A stretch of 8,866 nt of DNA from Lentzea aerocolonigenes. Its GTDB lineage: Bacteria > Actinomycetota > Actinomycetes > Mycobacteriales > Pseudonocardiaceae. The DNA lies in NCBI RefSeq assembly GCF_000955955.1, contig NZ_JYJG01000221.1, positions 1-8,866 on the forward strand, read 5' to 3'. Below, in pieces: positions 1 through 6,583 of the stretch (its first letter is position 1; each line of letters starts with the position of its first letter). The notes under the pieces are model-generated. The model ran no database searches. It was not told the DNA's origin and saw only the letters and a list, made by a program, of their open reading frames with translations. Both the position numbers and the translations under genes were made by a program.

Positions 1-263
1 CGCTCCCAAAGTCAAGCCCCAATCGCTTGCAGCGTGGGCACGTTGACACGTCGGCCGCCGGTCATCACCGCTGCTTCTGGTCGTCTGCTCTCTTCGGCTC
101 GGCTTCGCCATCGCCGCTCGCCTGCGGCTTTGCGGATAGCCATGCGGGGGCTCGCCTCCGGCGTCGCGTGACCGCGCGGGGCATGCGGGGGCATGCGGGC
201 CGGGCGGGGCATGCGGGGCGATGCGAGGGCGTGCCGGGGCGTGTGGGTGGTGGCGGCTGTCGG
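1..263. other. Gene-free region downstream of recQ
   Basis: I see no credible gene here. The reading frames that cross it are rich in Arg, Pro and Gly, lack a ribosome binding site and resemble no family I recognise. The segment from about 140 to 230 is strongly G-rich on the plus strand and holds the short GCATGC-centred repeats listed separately. At the extreme left edge the minus strand has TTGACT (plus-strand positions 10-15), which could be a -35 box for something beyond the window, but no partner can be seen. Confidence 0.6.
140..228. repeat. GCATGCGGG short direct repeats / hairpin
   Basis: The decamer GCATGCGGGG occurs at 181-190, again at 191-200 with its last base changed, and again at 209-218. 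Degenerate copies start at 140 (CCATGCGGGG) and 219 (CGATGCGAGG). Because GCATGC is self-complementary, the copies at 181-186 and 191-196 can fold into a six-base-pair stem with a four-base loop, and 191-196 with 209-214 into an alternative stem. The repeat lies about 50-80 bases past the recQ stop in the direction of recQ transcription, so it could act as a terminator without a U-tract, or it may simply be local G-rich repetition. Confidence 0.5.
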
Positions 264-2264
264 TTACCAGTCCATCGGCTCGTCTGGTTCTTCCGGGGTT
301 GGCCACTCGTCTTCGTCGGTGGTGCCGGAGCCCCAGGCTGCGGCGCCTTGTGGGGTGGCTTTGGGCCTGGGCTTGGGTTTTGGGGGCTCTTCGGTGGTGG
401 CGGGTGACGTGGTCGAGGTGGGGGTGCCGCCTGCTACCACTTCGAGGATCTGTTCGCCGTACTTGGCGAGTTTGGCCTGGCCCACACCGCTCACCGCGCC
501 CAGGGCGGACAGGGAGGCGGGGCGGCTGGCGGCGATGGACTTCAGGGTGGCATCGTGGAAGATGACGTAGGCCGGGACGCCCTGTTCGCGAGACTGCTGG
601 GCTCGCCATTCGCGCAGGGTCTCGTAGAGCGGGGTGGCCTCCGGGGTGAGGTCGACCTTCTGCTTGGCGGCGGCGCTCGAGGCGGCTGCTCGGGTGGTCG
701 TGCGGGCTGGGGCCGGGTCCTTGCGGAGGTGGACCTCGCGTTTGCGGCTCAGGACTTCCGCGCTTGCTTCGGTGAGGACGAGGGTGGAGTACTCGCCTTC
801 CACGGCCAGGAGGCCCTGGGCCAGGAGTTGACGGACCACGCCCCGCCACTCGCTCTCGTTCAGGTCCTCGCCGAGGCCGAAGGTGCTGAGCTGGTCGTGG
901 TCGAACTGGATGACCTTGGCGGTCTTGCGGCCGAGCAGGATGTCGATCGACTGGCCCGCACCGAACTTCTGGTTGCGTTCCTTGCGCAGGCGCCAGACCG
1001 TGGAGAGCATCTTCTGGGCTGCGACCGTGCCGTCCCAGGATTCCGGTGGGGTGAGGCAGGTGTCGCAGTTGTTGCAGGGGATGCCGGTCTGGCCGAAGTA
1101 GTCGAGCAGCATGGTGCGGCGGCACGTGATGGTTTCGCAGAGGGCGAGCATCGCGTCGAGGTGGGCCTGGGAGCGGCGGCGGAAGGCCAGGTCGCCTTCT
1201 GATGACTCGATCATCTTGCGCTGCTGGACGACGTCGCTGAGGCCGTAGGCGAGCCAGGCGGTGGACGGGAGGCCGTCGCGGCCCGCACGGCCCGTTTCCT
1301 GGTAGTAGCCCTCGACCGACTTGGGGAGGTCGAGGTGGGCCACGAAGCGGACGTCCGGCTTGTCGATGCCCATGCCGAACGCGATGGTGGCGACCATGAT
1401 CAGGCCGTCCTCGCGGAGGAAGCGGGCCTGGTTGCGCTGACGGACCTGGGCGTCGAGGCCCGCGTGGTACGGAAGGGCGGGGATGCCGTTGGCAACCAGG
1501 AACTCGGCCGTTTTCTCGACGGAGGCGCGCGAGAGGCAGTAGACGATGCCCGCGTCGCCCGTGTGCTCGGTGCGGAGCAGGTCGAGGAGCTGCTTCTTGG
1601 GTTCCTTCTTCGCGACGATGCGGTACTGAATGTTCGGGCGGTCGAAGCTCGAGACGAACTGGCGGCCCTCGCCCAGGTCGAGGCGCGTGAGGATTTCCTT
1701 GCGCGTGGCGTCGGTCGCCGTGGCGGTGAGGGCGATGCGCGGGACCTTCGGCCAGCGCTCGTGCAGCTGGGCCAGGGAGAGGTAGTCGGGGCGGAAGTCG
1801 TGGCCCCACTGGGAGACGCAGTGCGCCTCGTCGATCGCGAACAGCGCGATCTCGCCCTGGTCGAGCAGGCGCAGGGTGGCCTCGGACGTGAAGCGTTCCG
1901 GAGCCAGGTAGAGCAGGTCGAGCTCGCCGTTGACGAACTCCGCCTCGACCATGCGGCGTTCGTCCCACGACAGCGAGGAGTTCAGGAAGCCCGCGCGGAC
2001 GCCGAGGGCGCGCAGGGCGTCGACCTGGTCCTGCATCAGGGCGATGAGCGGCGAGATCACCACGCCGGTGCCGGGGCGGACCAGGGCGGGGACCTGGTAG
2101 CACAACGACTTGCCGCCGCCGGTCGGCATCAGCACCAGCGCGTCGCCGCCCGCGATCACGTGCTCGACGATGTCGGCCTGGTCACCGCGGAACTCGGGGT
2201 ACCCGAAGACGCGCTGCAGGACCTGCAGCGCGTCTTCGAGAGCAACACCGCCTGTTGAACCCAT
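264..2264 (-). CDS. recQ: ATP-dependent DNA helicase RecQ
   Basis: This is a superfamily 2, 3'-to-5' DNA helicase acting in recombination and replication-fork repair. Numbering from the ATG at 2264 (666 aa), Walker A (MPTGGGKS) is at 46-53, motif II DEAH at 145-148 followed by the RecQ aromatic-rich loop (SQWGHDF), and ALTATAT near 178-184. Motifs V and VI ([17 protein letters not shown]) lie near 295-331. The RQC zinc site uses C381, C397, C400 and C403, followed by a winged helix to about 510 and an HRDC domain near 545-612. An unusual Pro-rich then acidic tail ends in MDW. A GTG at 2288 would add eight residues; neither start has a clear Shine-Dalgarno. I prefer the ATG because it gives the usual short lead-in to the helicase core. 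The S15 peptidase gene ends only 15-39 bases upstream, so the two may share a transcript. Confidence 0.95.
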   Translation of the reverse strand: MGSTGGVALEDALQVLQRVFGYPEFRGDQADIVEHVIAGGDALVLMPTGGGKSLCYQVPALVRPGTGVVISPLIALMQDQVDALRALGVRAGFLNSSLSWDERRMVEAEFVNGELDLLYLAPERFTSEATLRLLDQGEIALFAIDEAHCVSQWGHDFRPDYLSLAQLHERWPKVPRIALTATATDATRKEILTRLDLGEGRQFVSSFDRPNIQYRIVAKKEPKKQLLDLLRTEHTGDAGIVYCLSRASVEKTAEFLVANGIPALPYHAGLDAQVRQRNQARFLREDGLIMVATIAFGMGIDKPDVRFVAHLDLPKSVEGYYQETGRAGRDGLPSTAWLAYGLSDVVQQRKMIESSEGDLAFRRRSQAHLDAMLALCETITCRRTMLLDYFGQTGIPCNNCDTCLTPPESWDGTVAAQKMLSTVWRLRKERNQKFGAGQSIDILLGRKTAKVIQFDHDQLSTFGLGEDLNESEWRGVVRQLLAQGLLAVEGEYSTLVLTEASAEVLSRKREVHLRKDPAPARTTTRAAASSAAAKQKVDLTPEATPLYETLREWRAQQSREQGVPAYVIFHDATLKSIAASRPASLSALGAVSGVGQAKLAKYGEQILEVVAGGTPTSTTSPATTEEPPKPKPRPKATPQGAAAWGSGTTDEDEWPTPEEPDEPMDW

Positions 2265-2298
2265 GCCGCCGATGCTAGCGAGCCGCACCGACAGTCCA

Positions 2299-2310
2299 GG
2301 GCGCTAGCCC
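2299..2310 (-). other. Small inverted repeat at the peptidase-recQ junction
   Basis: GGGC-GCTA-GCCC forms a four-base-pair stem around the stop codon of the S15 peptidase gene (2304-2306). It is followed by the recQ start region with no U-tract, so it is a poor terminator. If it forms in RNA it could modulate how ribosomes finishing the upstream gene reach recQ. It may equally be chance in GC-rich DNA. Confidence 0.2.
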
Positions 2311-4154
2311 AACGTGCCCTTCGTACCTGCGGAAACGCTGAACGCGGTCATCGGATCAGCGGATGCCGACGGCAGCGAGCCCTTCATCGGCACGCGCACC
2401 GAGGTGTCCGCCAGGTCGTAGGTCAACCTCGGCAGCTGGCTCGGACGCGTGGTCGCGCTCGAGTCGGTTCCCGCGATCAGCAGGCCCAGCCGGTGGCCTG
2501 CGGGGATCAGATGGTCCGTTGTGGACAGTCGGAACGTCATGCGGTACTTGGTTCCCGGCGTGATCGCGCGCGGGGTGGAGAGCGACGCGTAGTTCGCGAG
2601 GTCCGCCCACCCGCGCGCGATGACCTGCGCGTCGACGTTGCCCGCCGTCGCCTCCGTGTTCTTGTAACAGGCGTCATCGCCCGTACGGCTCTCACCCCAG
2701 CACGACTCGGTGGTCAGGGTCCGGATGCCCTCGCCGGTCCGCACCCGAGCCGGGCCGTAGTCGACGAGGTACGCCGTCAGGTGCGCGGTCGGCGTCGACG
2801 ACGACACGCCCACCGTGATCGACGACGTGCCCGCGATGCGCAGGTCCGACGTCAGCGCCGCTGTCGAGTAGATCGCCCGTCCGGTGTTCGCACCGGAGAG
2901 CCAGTTCGACGGGGTGCCGCTGCCGTTGTCGGTGAACGCGGCCGTGCCGGTGCCAGGTGCCGTGCCGAGACCCGAAGAAGAGGGGCGCAGCACGGTGCTG
3001 ACGGTTCCCGCGGGCGGCCACGTCTGGTCGTCCGCCCACTGGTCCGGCGCGCGCTCTGCGGACACCTGAGGCTCGTTCTCGATGCCGTTCGGCACGTTCA
3101 ACAGCCAGCGGTCGAACCACCGGTGCAGCGTCGAGACCCACTCACCGCGCCGGAAGTCGAACGGGTCGACGTGGGCGGTCTGCGAGAACCACAGCTTCTT
3201 CGGCACCGACGCGGGCACCGCGTCCCAGAACTGACCGAACTGCACCGTCTTCACGTTGAGGTCGTTCTGCCCGTGAATCGCGAAGATCGACGCCTTCACG
3301 CGCGAGGCGTTGCGCACGAAGTCACGTGCCTGCCACATCGCCGTGTAGTCGCCGTTCGACGGAGCGCCGTTCGTCATCTGCGTGCGCACCGCACCACACC
3401 GTGAGCGCGCATTGGAGTTCTCGAACCCCGAGCCGAGGCTGGTCGGGGTGCCGAAGCCGGTGAACGAGACGCCGTCCGAGCGGAACCAGTCGTACCAGGA
3501 ACTGATGCCCGCGATCGGCACGATGGTCTTCAGCCCGTCGACACCGGTGGCCGCCACGCCGTTCGCGATCGAGCCGTCCCAGGACTTGCCGATCATGCCG
3601 ACGGCGCCGGTCGACCAGGAGGCGGCCTTCGTCGTCGAGCCGGTCAGGGACGTGTAGCCGGTGCGCCGGCCGTTCAGCCAGTCGATCACGGCGGTGCCGG
3701 AGGTGATCTCCGACTGGCCGCCGACGTCGACGCAGCCGCGCGACCGGTTCGTGCCGAGGAAGTCGACCAGCACGACGGCGTAGCCGCGCGGCACGAAGTA
3801 GTTGTCGTAGAAGAGCGGGAACTTCACCGGCACGCCGGCGGAGTCGAAGGTCTTGATCTCGGACTCGTTCCCGCGACCCGTGCTCTGGTAGTACGGGCTG
3901 GCCTCCATGATCACCGGCACGCGCCCGGTCGTGGAGGGTCTGATGATGTCCGCGGTCACCCGGTCGGGGGTGCCGTCACCGTCCACGTCGAGGCCGGTGT
4001 CGACGTAGACGGTCTCGCGGACCGCGTCGGCCATCGAGTGGATCGGTGCGGACACGCCGCCGGACAGGGAGAACGCCGGTGTCGCCGCTGTGGCAGGGAT
4101 TGGCGTCAGGGTCAGGGCTCCTGCTAACGCCACTACAACACGAACACGCTTCAT
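2304..4154 (-). CDS. Secreted Xaa-Pro dipeptidyl-peptidase (S15/CocE family)
   Basis: The 616-residue product begins with a Sec-type signal peptide: basic KRVR, a hydrophobic core, and a likely cleavage after ATA at residue 23. It should therefore act outside the cell, probably releasing X-Pro dipeptides from peptides. An alpha/beta-hydrolase domain spans about 45-355. The nucleophile is S191 in GKSWDG, the acid is likely D298 (HGQND), and the histidine is likely H328 (QTAHVD). A beta-rich PepX C-terminal domain follows at about 375-595. Residues 56-64 (DVDGDGTPD) look like a calcium-binding loop. Cysteines at 141, 253, 485 and 496 could form two disulfides in the exported protein. It lacks the long N-terminal extension of lactococcal PepX. 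The ATG has no Shine-Dalgarno, but a -10-like hexamer lies eight bases upstream, suggesting a leaderless message. S15 enzymes also include cocaine-esterase and cephalosporin-acylase types, so the exact substrate is inferred. Confidence 0.88.
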   Translation of the reverse strand: MKRVRVVVALAGALTLTPIPATAATPAFSLSGGVSAPIHSMADAVRETVYVDTGLDVDGDGTPDRVTADIIRPSTTGRVPVIMEASPYYQSTGRGNESEIKTFDSAGVPVKFPLFYDNYFVPRGYAVVLVDFLGTNRSRGCVDVGGQSEITSGTAVIDWLNGRRTGYTSLTGSTTKAASWSTGAVGMIGKSWDGSIANGVAATGVDGLKTIVPIAGISSWYDWFRSDGVSFTGFGTPTSLGSGFENSNARSRCGAVRTQMTNGAPSNGDYTAMWQARDFVRNASRVKASIFAIHGQNDLNVKTVQFGQFWDAVPASVPKKLWFSQTAHVDPFDFRRGEWVSTLHRWFDRWLLNVPNGIENEPQVSAERAPDQWADDQTWPPAGTVSTVLRPSSSGLGTAPGTGTAAFTDNGSGTPSNWLSGANTGRAIYSTAALTSDLRIAGTSSITVGVSSSTPTAHLTAYLVDYGPARVRTGEGIRTLTTESCWGESRTGDDACYKNTEATAGNVDAQVIARGWADLANYASLSTPRAITPGTKYRMTFRLSTTDHLIPAGHRLGLLIAGTDSSATTRPSQLPRLTYDLADTSVRVPMKGSLPSASADPMTAFSVSAGTKGTLG

Positions 4155-4162
4155 GGAGTTTC

Positions 4163-4192
4163 ACGCTAAGGAGTGACGATGTCACCCGTCAG
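4163..4192 (-). promoter_or_regulatory. Putative leaderless promoter for the S15 peptidase
   Basis: Reading leftward, CTGACG (plus-strand 4187-4192) can serve as a -35 box and TAGCGT (4163-4168) as a -10 box, with an 18-base spacer. The -10 ends eight bases before the ATG, so RNA would start at or next to the A of the start codon. This explains why no Shine-Dalgarno is seen there. Each hexamer matches its consensus only partly, so the call rests on the combination of spacing and position. Confidence 0.45.
4173..4185. promoter_or_regulatory. Inverted repeat GTGAC-N3-GTCAC (candidate operator)
   Basis: Perfect five-base arms surround GAT. The repeat lies inside the spacer between the proposed -35 and -10 of the leftward promoter, where a bound dimeric regulator would block RNA polymerase. 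It also covers the ATG of the small reading frame starting at 4179. No regulator gene is adjacent in this window, so any binding protein is unknown. Confidence 0.35.
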
Positions 4193-4259
4193 AGCCGAAA
4201 GGACTGACCCTCAGCGGTTGCGGCAACTACGCCCGGTGGCGAATATTCGACCTTCGTGA
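4179..4259 (+). CDS. Possible 26-residue leader peptide upstream of the reductase
   Basis: AAGGAG at 4168-4173 lies five bases before ATG at 4179, the best Shine-Dalgarno/start combination in this gap. The frame runs 26 codons, beginning MSPVRAER and ending NIRPS. Its TGA at 4257-4259 overlaps the GTG of the reductase gene (4256-4258), the geometry of translational coupling. The peptide is basic, hydrophilic and resembles nothing I recognise. It uses several codons that are rare in GC-rich genomes (AGA, AGG, CTA, ATT), which argues against a conserved highly expressed protein but would suit a leader that senses translation. If the promoter at 4218-4247 is the real one, this frame would not be transcribed from it, so the two interpretations compete. 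Confidence 0.3.
   Translation: MSPVRAERTDPQRLRQLRPVANIRPS
4217..4227. promoter_or_regulatory. Palindrome GTTGC-G-GCAAC (candidate operator)
   Basis: Five-base perfect arms flank one central G. The repeat overlaps the proposed rightward -35 hexamer TTGCGG (4218-4223). Its centre lies about 22 bases, roughly two helical turns, from the centre of the CGAATATTCG palindrome downstream, so both could be met on the same face of the DNA. Confidence 0.3.
4218..4247 (+). promoter_or_regulatory. Putative leaderless promoter for the reductase gene
   Basis: TTGCGG (4218-4223) and AATATT (4242-4247) are separated by 18 bases and could form a weak sigma-70-like promoter. The -10 ends eight bases before the GTG at 4256, so transcription would begin at or next to the start codon. 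This mirrors the arrangement proposed for the divergent peptidase gene. AATATT sits in the only clearly AT-rich patch of the gap. Confidence 0.35.
4240..4249. promoter_or_regulatory. Palindrome CGAATATTCG
   Basis: This is a perfect ten-base palindrome six bases before the reductase GTG. It is AT-rich at its centre and covers the proposed -10 hexamer. It may be an operator half of a repressor site, or just the melting region of the promoter. Confidence 0.3.
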
Positions 4260-5194
4260 GCTTCACCTTCGAACCGGCAAGCAGCCGCGTCGTCTTCGGG
4301 CGCGGTACCGCTGCCTCCATGCGCGACGAGGCCTCCCGCCTCGGCGCCACGCGAGTGCTGCTGATCGCCCGGCACGGCGGCGACAAGATCGCGGCGGAAC
4401 TCGGTCCGCTGCTCGCCACGCGGTTCACCGGCGCGACGATGCACACCCCGGTCGAGGTCACGGAGCGCGCGCTCGCGTTGTTGCACGAACACGGCGCGGA
4501 CTGCGTGGTGTCGGTCGGCGGCGGGTCGAGCACCGGGCTCTCGAAGGCGCTCTCAGTGCGCGCGGGCGTGCCGCAGATCGTCATTCCGACGACCTACGCA
4601 GGCTCCGAGGTCACGCCGGTGCTCGGCGAGACGGCGTCGGGGCTGAAGAAGACGCGGCGCGACGCGGCGGTCCAGCCGAACACCGTGATCTACGACGTCG
4701 ACCTCACGCTGGACCTGCCGTTGGACGTCACGGTGACAAGCGCGCTCAACGCTCTCGCGCACGCCGTCACGGCGAGAGGCAACGAGAACCCGCTGATCGA
4801 CGCGATCGCAACCAAGGCGATCGACGGCATTTTGCACGCTTTGGCCGGAAATCCGTCCACTGTGGACGCGCGGACCGAGTTGCTTCGGTCGGCGTGGCTC
4901 GCGGGAACCTGCCTCGCCAGCGTCCCGATGGGGCTGCACCACAAGCTCGCGCACGTTCTGGGTGGTTCGTTCGGTTTGCCGCACGCCGCCACACACACGG
5001 CGCTGCTCTCCCACACGGCTCCCGCCGATTTGGCCAAACGGATCCACGAGACGGCGACTCGGTTCGGCGCGGCGACGTCATTGCGGGAGTTGGGGATGGC
5101 GGAGTCCGATTTGTCCCGCGCCGCGGAGATCGCCGAACACCCCGACGCACTGCGGGTGCTGACGAACGCGTGGCGCGACGCGTCAGCCGACTGA
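4256..5194 (+). CDS. Maleylacetate reductase-family dehydrogenase
   Basis: This family uses NAD(P)H to reduce maleylacetate to 3-oxoadipate in the degradation of hydroxyquinol and chloroaromatics. The 312-residue product has the family's N-terminal FGRG motif, the nucleotide-binding GGGSSTG at 88-94, and PTTYAGSEVTPVLGE around 111-125. It also has YDVDLTL near 146-152, NALAHAV at 165-171, and GLHHKLAHVLGGSFGLPHA around 226-244. Asn165 sits where iron-dependent alcohol dehydrogenases carry their first Asp metal ligand. The protein is shorter than the roughly 350 residues I expect of the family; the C-terminal helical domain is trimmed, but the characteristic SLRELGM segment is kept near 275-281. 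The GTG start gives the usual N-terminus; its first bases overlap the stop of a small upstream frame. No ring-cleavage dioxygenase or regulator is adjacent, so the true substrate is uncertain. Confidence 0.85.
   Translation: MSFTFEPASSRVVFGRGTAASMRDEASRLGATRVLLIARHGGDKIAAELGPLLATRFTGATMHTPVEVTERALALLHEHGADCVVSVGGGSSTGLSKALSVRAGVPQIVIPTTYAGSEVTPVLGETASGLKKTRRDAAVQPNTVIYDVDLTLDLPLDVTVTSALNALAHAVTARGNENPLIDAIATKAIDGILHALAGNPSTVDARTELLRSAWLAGTCLASVPMGLHHKLAHVLGGSFGLPHAATHTALLSHTAPADLAKRIHETATRFGAATSLRELGMAESDLSRAAEIAEHPDALRVLTNAWRDASAD
4854..4868. repeat. 15-base perfect hairpin CGTCCAC-T-GTGGACG inside the reductase gene
   Basis: Seven-base arms flank a single T within coding sequence for Pro-Ser-Thr-Val-Asp-Ala. 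The half-site TGTGGAC recurs at 2520-2526, 5251-5257 and 6722-6728, in two cases with a TCC five bases before it. The recurrence may be a genome-wide motif or codon-use chance. Confidence 0.4.
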
Positions 5195-5217
5195 TGAGTT
5201 GTCATTCTTTAGGCTGA
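5183..5217 (+). terminator. Weak stem-loop across the reductase stop codon
   Basis: TCAGCC (5183-5188) can pair with GGCTGA (5212-5217). Inside, GATGA (5193-5197 region) pairs with TCATT around a GTTG loop, allowing one G-U pair. The stem contains the stop codon and has no following U-tract, so it is at best a weak terminator or processing signal. Confidence 0.25.
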
Positions 5218-5284
5218 TGTTCACACCTCTGAATCAAGACCAATCTCCGATGTGGACCTGAAGATCTGCTGATGAAATAGAGGC
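5195..5284 (+). promoter_or_regulatory. AT-richer intergenic gap, likely promoter of the esterase-synthase unit
   Basis: This gap is clearly less GC-rich than the genes around it and precedes a two-gene unit, so it probably carries their promoter. The best -10-like hexamer is TGAAAT (5273-5278), six bases before the ATG, with only poor -35 candidates (TGTGGA at 5251-5256). That position would again give a nearly leaderless message. The AGAGG at 5279-5283 is only one base from the ATG, too close to be a normal Shine-Dalgarno. Confidence 0.35.
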
Positions 5285-6583
5285 ATGCTCAGCCCCCTGG
5301 ATCTGTCTCTGCTACACGGACCGATCCCCACCGCCGCGACCGTTGCCGCAGCTGGCGCGTTGACATACCTCGCGATCAGGAAGAACCGGACCTGGTGGAC
5401 CAGGGTTCTGCCGATCGTGGTGCTGGCGTGCGTCGTCGTCGTGTTCGCGCTGAGCTACGTGGTCGACCACGTGTGGAAACCCTGGCCGGAACCGTTGCCG
5501 GCGATCCTCGCGGTCTGGGCCGGGGCTGCCCTGACCGCATTGTCGCTGGCGGCCGTCCGGCTGCGTTCGGCGAGGTGGTACGTCAGCGTGCTGAACGTGG
5601 TGCTGGCGCTGGGCGTCACCGCGAGCGCCATGGTCGCGACCAACGAGCACTTCGGCCAGTACCCGACCACGCGCGCGGTGCTGGACGTCTTCAGGAACGA
5701 CCGGGTCGACCTGCACGAGGCCTCGCCACCCCCGTCCGGCGTGATCGAGGTGCCGCCGGGCAAGACGCTCACGGACGTGTGGAAGAAACCCGACGGCCTG
5801 CCGGACAAGGGCACGGTGTCCGAGACCGCAATTCCCGGTGCTTTTCCCGCACGTCCGGCCTGGATCTACCTGCCACCCGCGTACCACGCGACGCCGCGCC
5901 CGAAGCTGCCCGTCATCGTGCTGATGGCGGGCCAGCCCGGCAGCCCGCGCGACTGGTTCGACGGCGGCCGGATCACGGACAACATGGACACCTACGCGCG
6001 CGAGCACGCGGGTCTGGCGCCCATCGTGGTGGTGGCCGACCAGCTCGGTACGACGACGGCGAACCCGCTGTGCCTCGACTCCCGGCTGGGGCAGTCCGAG
6101 ACGTACCTGGCGCGCGACGTGCCGGCGTGGATCAAGCAACGGCTGACCGTCGACGAGCGCCGCGAGGCGTGGACCATCGCGGGCTTCTCCCATGGCGCCA
6201 CGTGCTCGGTGCAGCTCGCCGTGCGCGCGCCGGACGTGTACGGAAACTTCATCGCCCTCGCTCCTCAAGGTGAGCCGACACTCGGCACCCGCCAGGACAC
6301 CGTGAAGGCGGCTTTCGGCGGCGACGAGGCTGCGTTCCACCGGGTCAACCCGATGGACATCCTTGCGCGCCAACGCTTCCCGCAGACCGCGGGCATCATC
6401 GTCGCGGGCCGCGACGACGCCACGTACCGCAAGGCGGACGCCGAGGTGTTCGAGGCCTGCCGCAAGGCTGGAATGGACGTGCAGTGGAAAGAAACGCCGT
6501 CGGGTCACGACTGGAACATGGCACGGGAGGGCTTTTACGGGGCTCTGCCGTGGCTCGCGCGACGAACAGGGCTGGCCAGTTGA
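5285..6583 (+). CDS. Membrane-anchored alpha/beta-hydrolase (putative esterase)
   Basis: The 432-residue product has four predicted membrane helices (about 12-31, 40-60, 70-92, 98-118) followed by an esterase-type alpha/beta-hydrolase domain of the esterase D/antigen 85 superfamily. The nucleophile is S302 in GFSHG. The acid is probably D377 or D378 (VAGRDD), and H408 in SGHDW completes the triad. Basic loops after helices 1 and 3 (RKNR, RLRSAR) point to the cytoplasm, which places both the N-terminus and the catalytic domain outside the membrane. The gene overlaps the downstream MprF-like gene, so the two are very likely co-expressed. Aminoacyl-lipid hydrolases paired with aminoacyl-phospholipid synthases are known in other bacteria (AcvB/AtvA, PA0919), so removal of amino acids from lipids is a reasonable but unproven role. 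A mycolyltransferase-like or general lipid esterase is the alternative. Confidence 0.85.
   Translation: MLSPLDLSLLHGPIPTAATVAAAGALTYLAIRKNRTWWTRVLPIVVLACVVVVFALSYVVDHVWKPWPEPLPAILAVWAGAALTALSLAAVRLRSARWYVSVLNVVLALGVTASAMVATNEHFGQYPTTRAVLDVFRNDRVDLHEASPPPSGVIEVPPGKTLTDVWKKPDGLPDKGTVSETAIPGAFPARPAWIYLPPAYHATPRPKLPVIVLMAGQPGSPRDWFDGGRITDNMDTYAREHAGLAPIVVVADQLGTTTANPLCLDSRLGQSETYLARDVPAWIKQRLTVDERREAWTIAGFSHGATCSVQLAVRAPDVYGNFIALAPQGEPTLGTRQDTVKAAFGGDEAAFHRVNPMDILARQRFPQTAGIIVAGRDDATYRKADAEVFEACRKAGMDVQWKETPSGHDWNMAREGFYGALPWLARRTGLAS

Noticed and set aside
10..15. TTGACT on the minus strand as a promoter
   Set aside because: Only the -35-like half is inside the window; no -10 can be examined.
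12..212. 66-codon minus-strand frame at the left edge
   Set aside because: Arg/Ala/Pro-rich, no ribosome site, and made largely of the GCATGC repeat cluster.
1335..2258. Long plus-strand open frame opposite recQ
   Set aside because: It is the GC-bias shadow of recQ: composition is dominated by Ala, Arg, Val, Glu, and it has no recognisable motif, while the opposite strand encodes every RecQ motif.
5272..5280. Two-codon frame ATG AAA TAG before the esterase
   Set aside because: No suitable Shine-Dalgarno and too short to carry information; probably chance.
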